A stretch of DNA of 64,000 nucleotides from JBCBKP01 sp038521625 (GTDB lineage: Bacteria > Planctomycetota > Phycisphaerae > Phycisphaerales > UBA1924). Location of the stretch: positions 72,141 to 136,140 of the forward strand of contig JBCBKP010000005.1 of the NCBI GenBank assembly GCA_038521625.1, given 5' to 3'. Numbering within the stretch: position 1 is the first letter of the stretch; the number at the start of each line of letters is the position of its first letter. This document shows positions 1 to 7,851 of the stretch, one piece after another. The notes under the pieces are model-generated. The model worked only from the letters and a program-made list of their open reading frames with translations. It was not told the DNA's origin and did no database searches. Position numbers and translations under genes: made by a program.

Positions 1-866
1 GCGATCCCAGGACGCCCATCCGCGATACCTATCTCGACGGCGAGACACTCGCCGTCCCACGCCCATGGTTGAGCGACCGGACGACGCGCGCCGAGACGAG
101 CTACTCGACCATGCGGCTGCTCTCGCTTGAGGTCGACGGCGTGCCGATCGAGTTCGGCGAGGGGTTCCTCGTGACGCACGCCCAGTCGTCCGGCTCCCGC
201 GCGAGCTCCTGGCGCAACTCGAACGGCGTTCAGATGCCGACCGCGGACCTCGCCGCCGGCAAGCACCGGATCCGGACCGTATGGGATGTCGTCGCCGAGC
301 CGCGCGCCGGGGGCGGCGGCGTCTCCAGCGGGCCGCCGATCGACCCTGGCCCCGGACGCCTCCAGCGCGAGGTCGTCGTCGAGTACGAGGTCGCGGTCGT
401 CGATTCGATCGCGAGCGCGATCGAAATGGTCACCCGGGACGACGGCTTCACCCGGCCGACCATCCGGGTCGAAGAGCCGAGCTTCCCGCCCAGACCCAGG
501 AACATCCCCGAGGGCGCCATCCTGGTCCGCGTCATGCTCGGCTACGAGGGCCTCGAGGGCCCGCCGGACGCCTCCGTCCCCAAGATCAGCGGGTACATCC
601 GACTCGCCGACGGCGTCCCGGGCGCCCTGCACGGCTACCGCGTCGGACAGCCACCCGAGACCATGCTCCCGCCGGCGCCATCGGCCCACCTGGTCACGAT
701 GATCTACGAGCCCGACGGCCAGCCCCCGGAGACCATCGATCTCGTCCTCGAACCCGACCCCGAGCGGCTCCTGCGGAACAGCAGCTTCCGCAGCATCTGG
801 GCCGAGCCGATCTCGATCCCGAACGTGCCCCTGCCCTCACCGGAAGCCGAAGGCGAAGCCCCCTGA
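1..866 (+). CDS. Hypothetical protein, C-terminal part (5' end outside window)
   Basis: The reading frame is open from the left edge (first complete codon at base 3) to the TGA at 864-866, so the gene begins upstream of this window. An internal TTG at 69 could pose as a start, but in-frame codons before it read smoothly as protein (GETLAVPRPWLSDRTTR) and no Shine-Dalgarno precedes it. About 288 residues are visible. I do not recognise a family. The visible part has no membrane segment, has short Gly- and Pro-rich linkers, and alternates beta-like stretches (LLSLEVDGVPIEF; VVVEYEVAVVDS), which suggests an all-beta domain. It could be the C-terminal domain of an anti-sigma or envelope-stress protein, but nothing in the sequence proves this. 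No hairpin terminator is visible before rplS, 96 bases downstream. Confidence 0.6.
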   Translation, partial: DPRTPIRDTYLDGETLAVPRPWLSDRTTRAETSYSTMRLLSLEVDGVPIEFGEGFLVTHAQSSGSRASSWRNSNGVQMPTADLAAGKHRIRTVWDVVAEPRAGGGGVSSGPPIDPGPGRLQREVVVEYEVAVVDSIASAIEMVTRDDGFTRPTIRVEEPSFPPRPRNIPEGAILVRVMLGYEGLEGPPDASVPKISGYIRLADGVPGALHGYRVGQPPETMLPPAPSAHLVTMIYEPDGQPPETIDLVLEPDPERLLRNSSFRSIWAEPISIPNVPLPSPEAEGEAP

Positions 867-962
867 CCCGCCGCGACCGAACAGTCGCCGCCCGGATCTG
901 CCCCGCCTATCGTTGAGGCCCGCCGGATCGAGCCAACCGGCGGCACCGACGGAGACAGGCCG

Positions 963-1355
963 ATGGGCACCCAGCAGATCATCGATTCGATCAACGAGTC
1001 CGTCCTCAAGACGGACCTCCCCCGCTTCGACATCGGCGACACGATCAACGTCCACGTCCGCATCGTCGAGGGCGAACGCGAACGCGTCCAGGTCTTCTCA
1101 GGCGTGCTCATCAGCCGCAAGGGCCGCGGCATCAACGAGATGATCACCGTCCGCCGCATCGTCGACAACATCGGCGTCGAGCGCACCTGGCCGCTCAACA
1201 GCCCGCTGATCGCCAAGTTCGAGGTCGTCCGCCGCGGCGACGCCCGACGCGCAAAGCTCTACTTCCTTCGCGACCGCGTCGGCAAGAGCCGCCGCCTCCG
1301 CGACCGCCGCCGCGCCATGCAGCACGTCGAGGGCATGGAAACCATCCAGAAGTAA
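963..1355 (+). CDS. rplS: 50S ribosomal protein L19
   Basis: Ribosomal protein L19, 130 residues, normal for the family (about 115-130). It sits at the 30S/50S interface. Family features are visible: the N-terminal helix (IIDSINESVLKTDLP), the FDIGDTINVHVRIVEG strand region, the glycine-containing core (VQVFSGVLISRKGRG), the segment GVERTWPLNSPLI, and the basic tail with RAKLYFLRDRVGKSRRLR. The ATG at 963 follows GGAG (953-956) at suitable spacing. It is usually found with rpsP-rimM-trmD, but here the upstream gene is an unknown protein, so the usual operon partners are absent from this side. A strong hairpin follows at 1411-1440. Confidence 0.97.
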   Translation: MGTQQIIDSINESVLKTDLPRFDIGDTINVHVRIVEGERERVQVFSGVLISRKGRGINEMITVRRIVDNIGVERTWPLNSPLIAKFEVVRRGDARRAKLYFLRDRVGKSRRLRDRRRAMQHVEGMETIQK

Positions 1356-1401
1356 GACCCGACGTCGCCGGCCCGCGCCGGCGAACTCTCGAGACAACCC
1401 A

Positions 1402-1447
1402 AAAACGAACGCGGCCGCGAGGGTCTCCCCCCGCGGCCGTTTGCTTT
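1402..1447. terminator. Bidirectional rho-independent terminator
   Basis: A G+C-rich inverted repeat (cggccgcg at 1412-1419 with cgcggccg at 1432-1439, plus outer and inner pairs with one mismatch) lies between the convergent genes rplS (+) and the cysteine-rich gene (-). Read on plus it is followed by TTTGCTTTC. Read on minus it is followed by TTCGTTTTTGGG. It can therefore end transcription from both sides. Confidence 0.75.
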
Positions 1448-1480
1448 CGTCAACTCAGCGACCGTTCGGCCGCTATCGGA

Positions 1481-1762
1481 TCACTCGCTGCACACCGGGC
1501 AGACGAGCCCCTCGGGGCACGTGTGCGCCGGCTCCGGCGCCGCCGGGGCCTCGCCGGCCTCGCAGCAGCCGCCCGCGTCGCAGCAGCAATCCTCGCAGTT
1601 GCAGGGGCCGCCGTCGCAGCAGACGCAGCCGGCATCGCAGCCGCCGCAGCAGCCCTCGTCGGCCGTCAGGGCCTGCGAACCGCCGCCCATCGCGGCGAGC
1701 GCGATCCCGGAGATCGCCCCGAGCGCGATCCCCGCAATGCTGGCAATGAGCTTGTTGCTCAT
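1481..1762 (-). CDS. Small secreted cysteine-rich protein (metallothionein-like composition)
   Basis: 93 residues. Residues 1-26 form a signal peptide or membrane anchor (MSNKLIASIAGIALGAISGI then ALAA, a likely signal peptidase site). The mature part holds 16 cysteines in about 55 residues, as CC, CCC, CxC and CxxC clusters (GCCGGC, VCCDGG, NCEDCCC, TCPEGLVCPVC), with Asp, Glu and Gly between them. I do not recognise a family. The composition suggests soft-metal binding (Cu, Zn, Cd), but the protein is predicted to be exported, unlike classical cytoplasmic metallothioneins. It lies 60 bases downstream of another Cys-rich secreted gene on the same strand and probably shares its promoter. A GGAGAAAT-type Shine-Dalgarno precedes the ATG. 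Confidence 0.75.
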   Translation of the reverse strand: MSNKLIASIAGIALGAISGIALAAMGGGSQALTADEGCCGGCDAGCVCCDGGPCNCEDCCCDAGGCCEAGEAPAAPEPAHTCPEGLVCPVCSE

Positions 1763-1822
1763 GAGATTTCTCCTTCGTGTGATTCTGTCAAAGTCAGTGA
1801 AAGACGTTGAGATCGAGAAGAG

Positions 1823-2275
1823 TCATACGAGCTTGGGAGGCGGAGCCGGGGTATCGAGCGCGACCGACCGGCACGATTCCATCACGAGCTCGAACCCGAC
1901 CGCGGGGGTCGGCGATTCCAGCAGCATGCTCGGCACCGTGAGCGCCGTCGCTAGCCGCGGCCAGAACACGCAGCAGCACGGGCCATCGCTCGGGCACCCG
2001 TCGTCCGACGGGCAGTGGCCCGGCGCGATCGGCCCCCGCTCGACCTCATTCTCGACATCGTCGAGGGGCACCGGAGCGACCGGCTCGGTCGACATCGGGC
2101 ACCCGCCGCAGCCGACCGCCGCGACCGTGTGCGACGTCAACGCCGACCCGGAGCCGCACGCCATCTCGACGACGTCCATCGAGCACACCGGCTCGCCGGA
2201 CCGCAGGATCGCGAACGGCGACAGCAGCATCGCCGCGACCAGCCAGACCGAGATGACCCGTTCCGCGAAGCCCAT
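1823..2275 (-). CDS. Secreted cysteine-containing hypothetical protein
   Basis: 150 residues. The N-terminus (about residues 8-28, VISVWLVAAMLLSPFAI) is a hydrophobic signal or anchor. The mature part carries CGGCPM near residue 55, HCPSDDGC and CCC near residues 88-100, and single cysteines elsewhere, with Pro-rich linkers. I do not recognise a family. Spaced Cys pairs with Met, His and Asp suggest metal binding. It is first in a probable two-gene operon with the 16-cysteine protein at 1481-1762. A sigma70-type promoter (2286-2314) places the transcription start only a few bases before the ATG at 2275, so the message may be almost leaderless. No Shine-Dalgarno is visible for this start. Confidence 0.7.
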   Translation of the reverse strand: MGFAERVISVWLVAAMLLSPFAILRSGEPVCSMDVVEMACGSGSALTSHTVAAVGCGGCPMSTEPVAPVPLDDVENEVERGPIAPGHCPSDDGCPSDGPCCCVFWPRLATALTVPSMLLESPTPAVGFELVMESCRSVALDTPAPPPKLV

Positions 2276-2285
2276 CGATCACCAG

Positions 2286-2314
2286 AGTATCGGCCGATGC
2301 CCGGATCCGTTCAA
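2286..2314 (-). promoter_or_regulatory. Sigma70-type promoter of the Cys-rich gene pair
   Basis: On the minus strand: TTGAAC (-35, bases 2309-2314), a 17-base spacer, then GATACT (-10, bases 2286-2291). The expected transcription start is near 2279, only about 4 bases before the ATG of the gene ending at 1823. It lies in the 68-base gap after the asparaginase gene, just beyond a run of seven T on the same strand (2333-2339). Confidence 0.6.
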
Positions 2315-2343
2315 GCAATACCCGAAGACCGTAAAAAAACCGA

Positions 2344-3465
2344 TCAGCCCCGCTCGTACAGGAACGCGCACTTCAGCGTGTGCGCCCCGCTCGAATCGGC
2401 GGCCGTGAAGGTCGGTCCCTCGTACATCGTCGCCGAGCCGTACGCCCCGTCCTTCCGCAGCGCGTAGAGCGAAAGGCTGAAGTTCGGCCGCCCGCGCGAA
2501 TCCCGCAGCCGCTTCTGCTTCACCGAGCGGTCCGAGACCTTCTTCAGCACGTTCAGGCAGGCCTCGGTCGGTCCGAAGCCCTTCTCCATCTCCTGCACGA
2601 TCGAGAACGCCCCGCACGACTGGATCACGCTCTCGCCGCGACCCGTGCAGCCCGCCGAGCCGACCTCGTTGTCCGTGTAGCAGCCCGCGCCGATGATCGG
2701 CGAGTCGCCCACCCGCCCCGGGATCTTGTAGCTCAGCCCGCTCGTCGTCGTGCACCCGGCCAGATCGCCGCGATCGTCCACGCCCGAGCAGTGGATCGTC
2801 CCGGTCGTGTACATCACCTCGCCCGGATCGATCTCCGCCCCCGCCGCGATGATCTCCCGACCGTCCGGCGTCCAGTCCGACTGATCGACGTCCAGCCAGT
2901 CGTCGTTCGGCGAGAGGTTCCGCTTCCACCGCAGCCAGATCTCCCGCGCCCGCTCGGTCAGCAGGTTCTGCTCCGGGAACCCGTGCGCCCGCGCGAAGTC
3001 CAGCGCGCCGGCGCCCACGAGCATCACGTGGTCGGTCGTCTGTAGCACCTTCAGCGCCACCTGCGCCGGGTGCAGGATGTTCTCCAGCGCCGCCACCGAG
3101 CCCGCCTTGTGCAGCGGCCCGTGCATCACGCACGCGTCCAGCTGCACCACGCCCCGCTCGTTCGGGAGCCCGCCGAGCCCCACCGTCAGGTCGTTCGGGT
3201 CCGCCTCGACGATCCCGACGCCCTCGACGATCGCGACCGCCGGGTCGGCGCCCATCATGATCCGCTCGCGCGCCCTCGTCACGGTTCGCAGCCCGTTCCC
3301 CGACGACACGCACGCCACGCCGCGGTGCGCGTCCCCGTCCGACTCCCGCGCACGCCGCGGCTGCGACGCACCCGCGCGGCTCAGAACAGAAGCGGTCGCC
3401 AGCCCGCCCGCGGCGACGCCCAGGCTGGCGAGGAACGAACGACGGTCGAGGTTGCTGGAAGTCAT
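2344..3465 (-). CDS. Tat-exported N4-(beta-N-acetylglucosaminyl)-L-asparaginase
   Basis: 373 residues, an Ntn-hydrolase of the glycosylasparaginase family, which cleaves the Asn-GlcNAc bond of N-glycopeptides. A twin-arginine signal is at residues 8-30 (RRSFLASLGVAAGG), so it is expected to be exported folded. The self-cleavage site and nucleophile are most likely Thr223 in TTGTIHCSG, aligning with the D-T-I-G site of the Flavobacterium enzyme. The substrate-binding block KIPGRVGDSPIIGAGCY and the TGRGE motif follow. The ATG at 3465 is 53 bases from the divergent oxidoreductase start. The Cys-rich pair lies downstream on the same strand but has its own promoter. The product's place in metabolism (scavenging of glycoprotein fragments) is inferred from the family. 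Confidence 0.9.
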   Translation of the reverse strand: MTSSNLDRRSFLASLGVAAGGLATASVLSRAGASQPRRARESDGDAHRGVACVSSGNGLRTVTRARERIMMGADPAVAIVEGVGIVEADPNDLTVGLGGLPNERGVVQLDACVMHGPLHKAGSVAALENILHPAQVALKVLQTTDHVMLVGAGALDFARAHGFPEQNLLTERAREIWLRWKRNLSPNDDWLDVDQSDWTPDGREIIAAGAEIDPGEVMYTTGTIHCSGVDDRGDLAGCTTTSGLSYKIPGRVGDSPIIGAGCYTDNEVGSAGCTGRGESVIQSCGAFSIVQEMEKGFGPTEACLNVLKKVSDRSVKQKRLRDSRGRPNFSLSLYALRKDGAYGSATMYEGPTFTAADSSGAHTLKCAFLYERG

Positions 3466-3518
3466 CCGGCCAGACTAACGAACCGCCCCGCCGGTGCCAA
3501 CGCCCGTACGCTGCCGCC

Positions 3519-4568
3519 ATGCGAGCCGCCGTCATCACGCAGCAGGGCGACCCCGTCGCGCCGAACATCGAGCTCAAGAACGACTTCCCCGATCCGCCCG
3601 CGCCCCCGCCCGGCCACGCCGTCGTCAAGACCCTCTGCAGCGCCCTCAACCACCTCGACCTCTGGGTCGGCAAGGGCGTCCCCGGCCTCGCGCTCGACTA
3701 CCCCCGCGTCGGCGGCTGCGACGCCTGCGGCGAGGTCGAAGCCGTCGGCGACGGCGTCGACAGCGCCTGGGTCGGCCGTCGCGTCATCCTCAACGCCGCC
3801 GTGCCGGTCGCGCCGCGAGAGCACCCGGACAACCCGCCCCACTCCTCGCTCGCGCCCGACTACCGGCTCATCGGCGAGCACGACAGCCCCGGCACCCACG
3901 CCGAGCGCTTCACCGCGCCGGTCGCGCAGCTCGCCGCGATACCCGGATCAATCGACCCGACCGAGGCCGCCGCCTTCGGCCTGACCGCGCTCACCGCGTA
4001 CAGCATGATGGTCGGCAAGGCCGGCCTGCGACCCGGCCAGTCCGTGCTCATCACCGGCATCGGCGGCGGCGTCGCGACCGCGGCCCTCGCCATCGCCCGC
4101 CACCTCGGCTGCCCGGTCTGCGTCACCAGCCGACACCGCCACAAGCTCGACCGCGCGATCGACCTCGGCGCCGACCACGCCGTGCTCGACGAGGGCCAGG
4201 ACTGGTCGCGAGACGTCCGCGCCTGGACCGGCAAACGCGGCGTCGACCTCGCCGTCGACTCAGTCGGCAAGGCCACGCATCTCTGGTGCATCAAGAGCCT
4301 CGCCCGCGGCGGCGCCTACGTCACGCCCGGATGCACGACCGGGCCCGACGCGACGACGGATCTCGCCCGCGTCTTCTGGAACCAGCTCCGCATCCTCGGC
4401 TCGACCATGGGCACGCCCGCCGAGTTCCGCGAGGTCGCGGCGCTGCTCTCCAGCGGCGCCCTCCGCCCGGTCGTCGATTCCGTCGTGCCCGCCGACCAAG
4501 CCAAAGACCAGCACGCCCGGCTGGAGGCGGGCGCACAGTTCGGGAAGCTCGTCATCGACTGGCGCTGA
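3519..4568 (+). CDS. Zinc-type alcohol dehydrogenase / quinone oxidoreductase (MDR superfamily)
   Basis: 349 residues, the normal MDR length. The N-terminal GroES-like domain (about 1-150) contains NHLDLWVGKGVPG and PRVGGCDACGEVEAVG. The Rossmann domain (about 150-300) carries the nucleotide motif TGIGGGVATAALAIA, and residues near 225-270 match the family pattern GVDLAVDSVG. The substrate is not predictable. NADPH-dependent quinone or enal reduction is the commonest role of this subfamily. It lacks the four-cysteine structural zinc loop of classical alcohol dehydrogenases. The gene is monocistronic, divergent from the asparaginase and convergent with glutamine synthetase. Confidence 0.88.
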   Translation: MRAAVITQQGDPVAPNIELKNDFPDPPAPPPGHAVVKTLCSALNHLDLWVGKGVPGLALDYPRVGGCDACGEVEAVGDGVDSAWVGRRVILNAAVPVAPREHPDNPPHSSLAPDYRLIGEHDSPGTHAERFTAPVAQLAAIPGSIDPTEAAAFGLTALTAYSMMVGKAGLRPGQSVLITGIGGGVATAALAIARHLGCPVCVTSRHRHKLDRAIDLGADHAVLDEGQDWSRDVRAWTGKRGVDLAVDSVGKATHLWCIKSLARGGAYVTPGCTTGPDATTDLARVFWNQLRILGSTMGTPAEFREVAALLSSGALRPVVDSVVPADQAKDQHARLEAGAQFGKLVIDWR

Positions 4569-4597
4569 CCCCGCGGCCGCCCCCGGACGGTCCCTCT

Positions 4598-4615
4598 CGC
4601 CGCCGGAGGGCGGCG
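4598..4615. terminator. Hairpin between convergent genes
   Basis: A 7-base perfect stem, cgccgcc (4598-4604) and ggcggcg (4609-4615), with loop GGAG, lies in the 54-base gap between the MDR oxidoreductase (+) and glutamine synthetase (-). No T-run follows on either strand, so termination strength is uncertain. Confidence 0.4.
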
Positions 4616-4622
4616 TCTCCAA

Positions 4623-6794
4623 CTAGCGAATGAACAGCATGTCGCGGTACTTCGGCATCGGCCAGAGGTCGTCCGCGACGATCCGCTCCGCCTCGTCCGA
4701 GGCCTCGCGCGCCGCGTCCATCGCCTCCTTGACCGCCGTCGCCGACTCCGCCAGGTGATCCGCGTCGAGCGCCTCGGTCGCGATCTTGACGCGCGTCACG
4801 CCGTCCTCGAGCTTCCCGAGCACCGCGTCGAGCTTGGTGATCCGGTGCCCCAGCGACTGGCTCGGGTGGCCCGACTGCGAGCACGCCGCCGACGCACCGC
4901 CCGCGAAGTTCAGCGCCCGCACCACCGCCGGGATCACGCCGGTCTCGAGCATCGCCGTCAGCGTCTCGGCCTCGATGCCGAGCATCGTGATGTATTGCTC
5001 GGCGTAGGTCTCGTAGCGCGAGCGGACCTCGGCCTCGCTCAGGACCTTGAAGTCACCGAAGACCTTGATCGCGCGGTCGCTGACGAGCTCCGGAAGCGCC
5101 GCCGGCGTGTCCTTCAGATTCGGCAGCCCGCGCTTCTCGGCCTCCGCGTGCCACTCCTCGCTGTAGTTGTCGCCGCCGAAGACCACCTTGCGGTGCTCGC
5201 CGATGATCTCCTTCAGGACCGACTCGGCGTTCTGCGCCACCGCCTTCGGATCGCCGTTGCCGCCGACCTCGGCCTCGAGCCGGTCCGCGATGAACCTCAG
5301 CGAGTCCGCCATGATCGTGTTCATGATCGTGACCGGCCACGAGACGTTGATCGTCGAGCCCGAGGCACGCAGCTCGAACTTGTTGCCGGTGAACGCGAAC
5401 GGGCTCGTCCGGTTCCGGTCGCCCGAGTGACGGGGCAGGTCCGGCAGCGTCCGGGCGCCCAGGTCCATCTTGCCGCCCGACTTGGTCTCGTGCAGGTCGC
5501 CCCTGGCGATCTGATCGACCAGATCCTCGAGCATGTCGCCCAGGAAGATCGAGAGGATCGCCGGCGGGGCCTCGTTGGCGCCGAGCCTGTGGTCGTTGCC
5601 GATCGAAGCGATCGACGCCCGCAGCAGGCCGGCGTTCAGATCCAGCGCCCGGATGACCGCGCACAGGAACGTCAGGAACTGCAGGTTCGTGTGCGTCTCG
5701 TCCTTCGGGTCGAGCAGGTTCACGCCCGTGTTGGTCGCCAGCGACCAATTCACGTGCTTGCCAGAACCGTTCACGCCCGCGAACGGCTTCTCGTGCAGCA
5801 GACACGCCAGGCCGAACTTCGGCGCCGTCTCACGCAGCACCTTCATGATCAGCTGCTGGTGGTCCGCCGCGACGTTCGCCGTCTCGAACAGCGGCGCGAT
5901 CTCGTACTGGCCCGGCGCCACCTCGTTGTGCCGCGTCTGCAGCGGCACGCCCATGCGGTACAGCGACCGCTCGACTTCGACGAGGTAGCTGCCGACCCGG
6001 TCCGGGATCGCGTTGAAGTAGTGATCGCTCAGCTGCTGGTGCTTCTCCGGCGCACGCCCGATGATCGTCCGGCCGCACTGCAGGATGTCCGGGCGCTGGA
6101 ACCGGAACGCCCGGTCGATCAGGAAGAACTCCTGCTCGGCCCCGCAGGTCGCGAACACGCGGTCCACGCCCGCGTCGGTCCCGAAGATCTTGAGGACCCG
6201 GATCGCCTGCTCGCTCACCGCGTCCATCGAACGCAGCAGCGGCGTCTTCTTGTCCAGCGCCTCGCCCGTGTACGAGACGAACGCCGTCGGGATGCACAGG
6301 GTCACCGCGTCGGTGCCGCGGCTGACGAACGCCGGGCTCGTCGGGTCCCACGCCGTGTACCCGCGCGCCTCGAACGTCTGGCGGACGCCGCCCGACGGGA
6401 AGCTCGAAGCGTCCGGCTCGCCCTGCACCAAGGCGTCGCCGCTGAACGCCGTCAGCGCGCCGCCCGTCCCGTCCGGCGAGAGGAACGAGTCATGCTTCTC
6501 CGCCGTCTCGCCCGTCATCGGCTGGAACCAGTGCGTGTAGTGCGTCGCGCCACGCTCCAGCGCCCAGTCCTTCATCGCGCTCGCCACGCTCTGCGCCACC
6601 GCCGGGTCCAGCCGGGCGCCCGAGATCATCGTCTGGCGGACGGCAGAGAAGACCTCCTTCGGCAGACGCTCGCGCATCACGCGCTCCGTGAACGCGTCCT
6701 CGCCGAAGATCGCGGTCGGGTCCGCGCTCGTCTGGGTCGCCCCGCTCTGGTGGAAGCGGGCGACGGTCTCGATCACGGTCTCACGCAGCGTCAT
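4623..6794 (-). CDS. glnN: Glutamine synthetase type III
   Basis: 723 residues, typical of the large GSIII subunits (about 700-730) that form dodecamers and make glutamine from glutamate, ammonia and ATP. Visible family features: the N-terminal GSIII region (FGEDAFTERVMRERLPKEVF), FDQ-like glutamate-binding segments (VEVERSLYRMG, RHNEVAPGQYEIAP), the catalytic stretch GVNGSGKHVNWSL, and NRTSPFAFTGNKFELRASGS near the active-site arginine. I chose the ATG at 6794 because GGAGGA lies 7 bases upstream. An in-frame ATG at 6818 has no such site and would add eight residues absent from the family. It is the only glutamine synthetase in the window, and a glutamate dehydrogenase is at 31.2 kb. Confidence 0.96.
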   Translation of the reverse strand: MTLRETVIETVARFHQSGATQTSADPTAIFGEDAFTERVMRERLPKEVFSAVRQTMISGARLDPAVAQSVASAMKDWALERGATHYTHWFQPMTGETAEKHDSFLSPDGTGGALTAFSGDALVQGEPDASSFPSGGVRQTFEARGYTAWDPTSPAFVSRGTDAVTLCIPTAFVSYTGEALDKKTPLLRSMDAVSEQAIRVLKIFGTDAGVDRVFATCGAEQEFFLIDRAFRFQRPDILQCGRTIIGRAPEKHQQLSDHYFNAIPDRVGSYLVEVERSLYRMGVPLQTRHNEVAPGQYEIAPLFETANVAADHQQLIMKVLRETAPKFGLACLLHEKPFAGVNGSGKHVNWSLATNTGVNLLDPKDETHTNLQFLTFLCAVIRALDLNAGLLRASIASIGNDHRLGANEAPPAILSIFLGDMLEDLVDQIARGDLHETKSGGKMDLGARTLPDLPRHSGDRNRTSPFAFTGNKFELRASGSTINVSWPVTIMNTIMADSLRFIADRLEAEVGGNGDPKAVAQNAESVLKEIIGEHRKVVFGGDNYSEEWHAEAEKRGLPNLKDTPAALPELVSDRAIKVFGDFKVLSEAEVRSRYETYAEQYITMLGIEAETLTAMLETGVIPAVVRALNFAGGASAACSQSGHPSQSLGHRITKLDAVLGKLEDGVTRVKIATEALDADHLAESATAVKEAMDAAREASDEAERIVADDLWPMPKYRDMLFIR

Positions 6795-6934
6795 TCGGGC
6801 TCCTCCAATGCAACTCAAGATCTCACCCCGGCAAGGCCGAACACGGCTCGGCCCGCCAGAAGCGACATCGTCGGCGAGGACTCACGGAAAGATCAGAATA
6901 GCGCGACAATCGGTCGGGCGCAGCCCGCCCTCCC

Positions 6935-7837
6935 TCAGCGGCCCGCCTCCGCCAGCCTCAAGATGTTCTCGCGCATCAGCGCCAGGTAGTCCCCCGAGCC
7001 CGGCCGCCGCTCGCCCGGCGACATCACGACCGACCGGACGCCCAACTCACGCTCCAGCGCCGACGCCACGATCTCGGCGGGCGCCGCCTCCCAGAGCATG
7101 ATCAGGGCGGGGCTCTCGTCGATCGCCCCGCGGACCGCCTCGACCGCCGCGACGACGTCCTCAGACCCCGGATCGAGATCCACGGTCCGGACCTCGAAGC
7201 CGTACCGGCGTGCGAGATAGTTGTACGTGCCGTGGTTCGCCAGCAACGAAAGCCCTTCCAGCCCGGCATCCCGGAACCCGCGGTCGAGCGACGCGAGATC
7301 CTCGATCAGCGCCGCCAGGTTCGCATCGAAGTCCTCGCCCTCGAACGCCTCGCCCATCGCCGACGCGATCGCCCGCGCCTGACGCTGGGCCTGCACCGGG
7401 TCCATCCAGGTGTGCGGATCGATCCCCTCGTGCGTGTGCTCGCCCCCCGGCCCGTGCGAGTGCGTCGCCGTCTCGATCGTCAGCAGCTCGTCCTCGAACG
7501 CCCGCGTGCTCTCGACGATCCGCGAGCGCGCCAGCGGCGCCGAGCCGACCCAGCCCTCGAACCCCGCGCCGTTGGTCACCACCAGCCGCGCCCCCTGGAA
7601 CGCGGCGATCTCCGCCGCCGACGGCTGCCAGGACACCGGGTCCGCGTCCTCGGGCACCGTCAGCCGGACCGGGACCGTCCCGCCCGAGATCCGCTCCGCG
7701 AAGTACGCCACCGGGTACGCGGTCGCGTAGACCGCGCGCTCGAGCTCGGGCTCCGTCGGCGTCGCCGCCCGCTCGCCCGACTCCGAGCACCCGACCAGCC
7801 ACACGCAGCACGCCAGAGCAAGAAGCCACAGCCGCAT
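6935..7837 (-). CDS. Metal ABC transporter substrate-binding lipoprotein (ZnuA-like)
   Basis: 300 residues. A lipoprotein signal is clear: hydrophobic residues 3-15, then the lipobox LVGC with Cys17. The fold is the cluster A-I/ZnuA type that binds Zn2+ or Mn2+: a His-rich loop at residues 126-142 (THSHGPGGEHTHEG, then DPHTWMDP with ligand His142), LANHGTYNYLARRYGFE (a second ligand His) and the C-terminal half with MLWEAAPAE. The start at 7837 has AGGAAAGGA upstream. It is last in an operon and starts 14 bases after the FtsX-type permease. That is odd, because ZnuA proteins normally pair with a ZnuB-type permease and ZnuC ATPase, neither of which is here. Confidence 0.88.
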   Translation of the reverse strand: MRLWLLALACCVWLVGCSESGERAATPTEPELERAVYATAYPVAYFAERISGGTVPVRLTVPEDADPVSWQPSAAEIAAFQGARLVVTNGAGFEGWVGSAPLARSRIVESTRAFEDELLTIETATHSHGPGGEHTHEGIDPHTWMDPVQAQRQARAIASAMGEAFEGEDFDANLAALIEDLASLDRGFRDAGLEGLSLLANHGTYNYLARRYGFEVRTVDLDPGSEDVVAAVEAVRGAIDESPALIMLWEAAPAEIVASALERELGVRSVVMSPGERRPGSGDYLALMRENILRLAEAGR

Positions 7838-7851
7838 GAGATCTTCCTTTC

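Noticed and set aside
1521..2408. Plus-strand Ser/Gln-rich ORF across the Cys-rich genes
   Set aside because: Its Gln/Ser repeats are the reverse reading of Cys codons; it has no ribosome site, and the minus-strand genes have signal peptides and a promoter.
4755..6989. Plus-strand ORF of 744 codons opposite glutamine synthetase
   Set aside because: Antisense to an intact GSIII gene; Arg-rich with no family motif.
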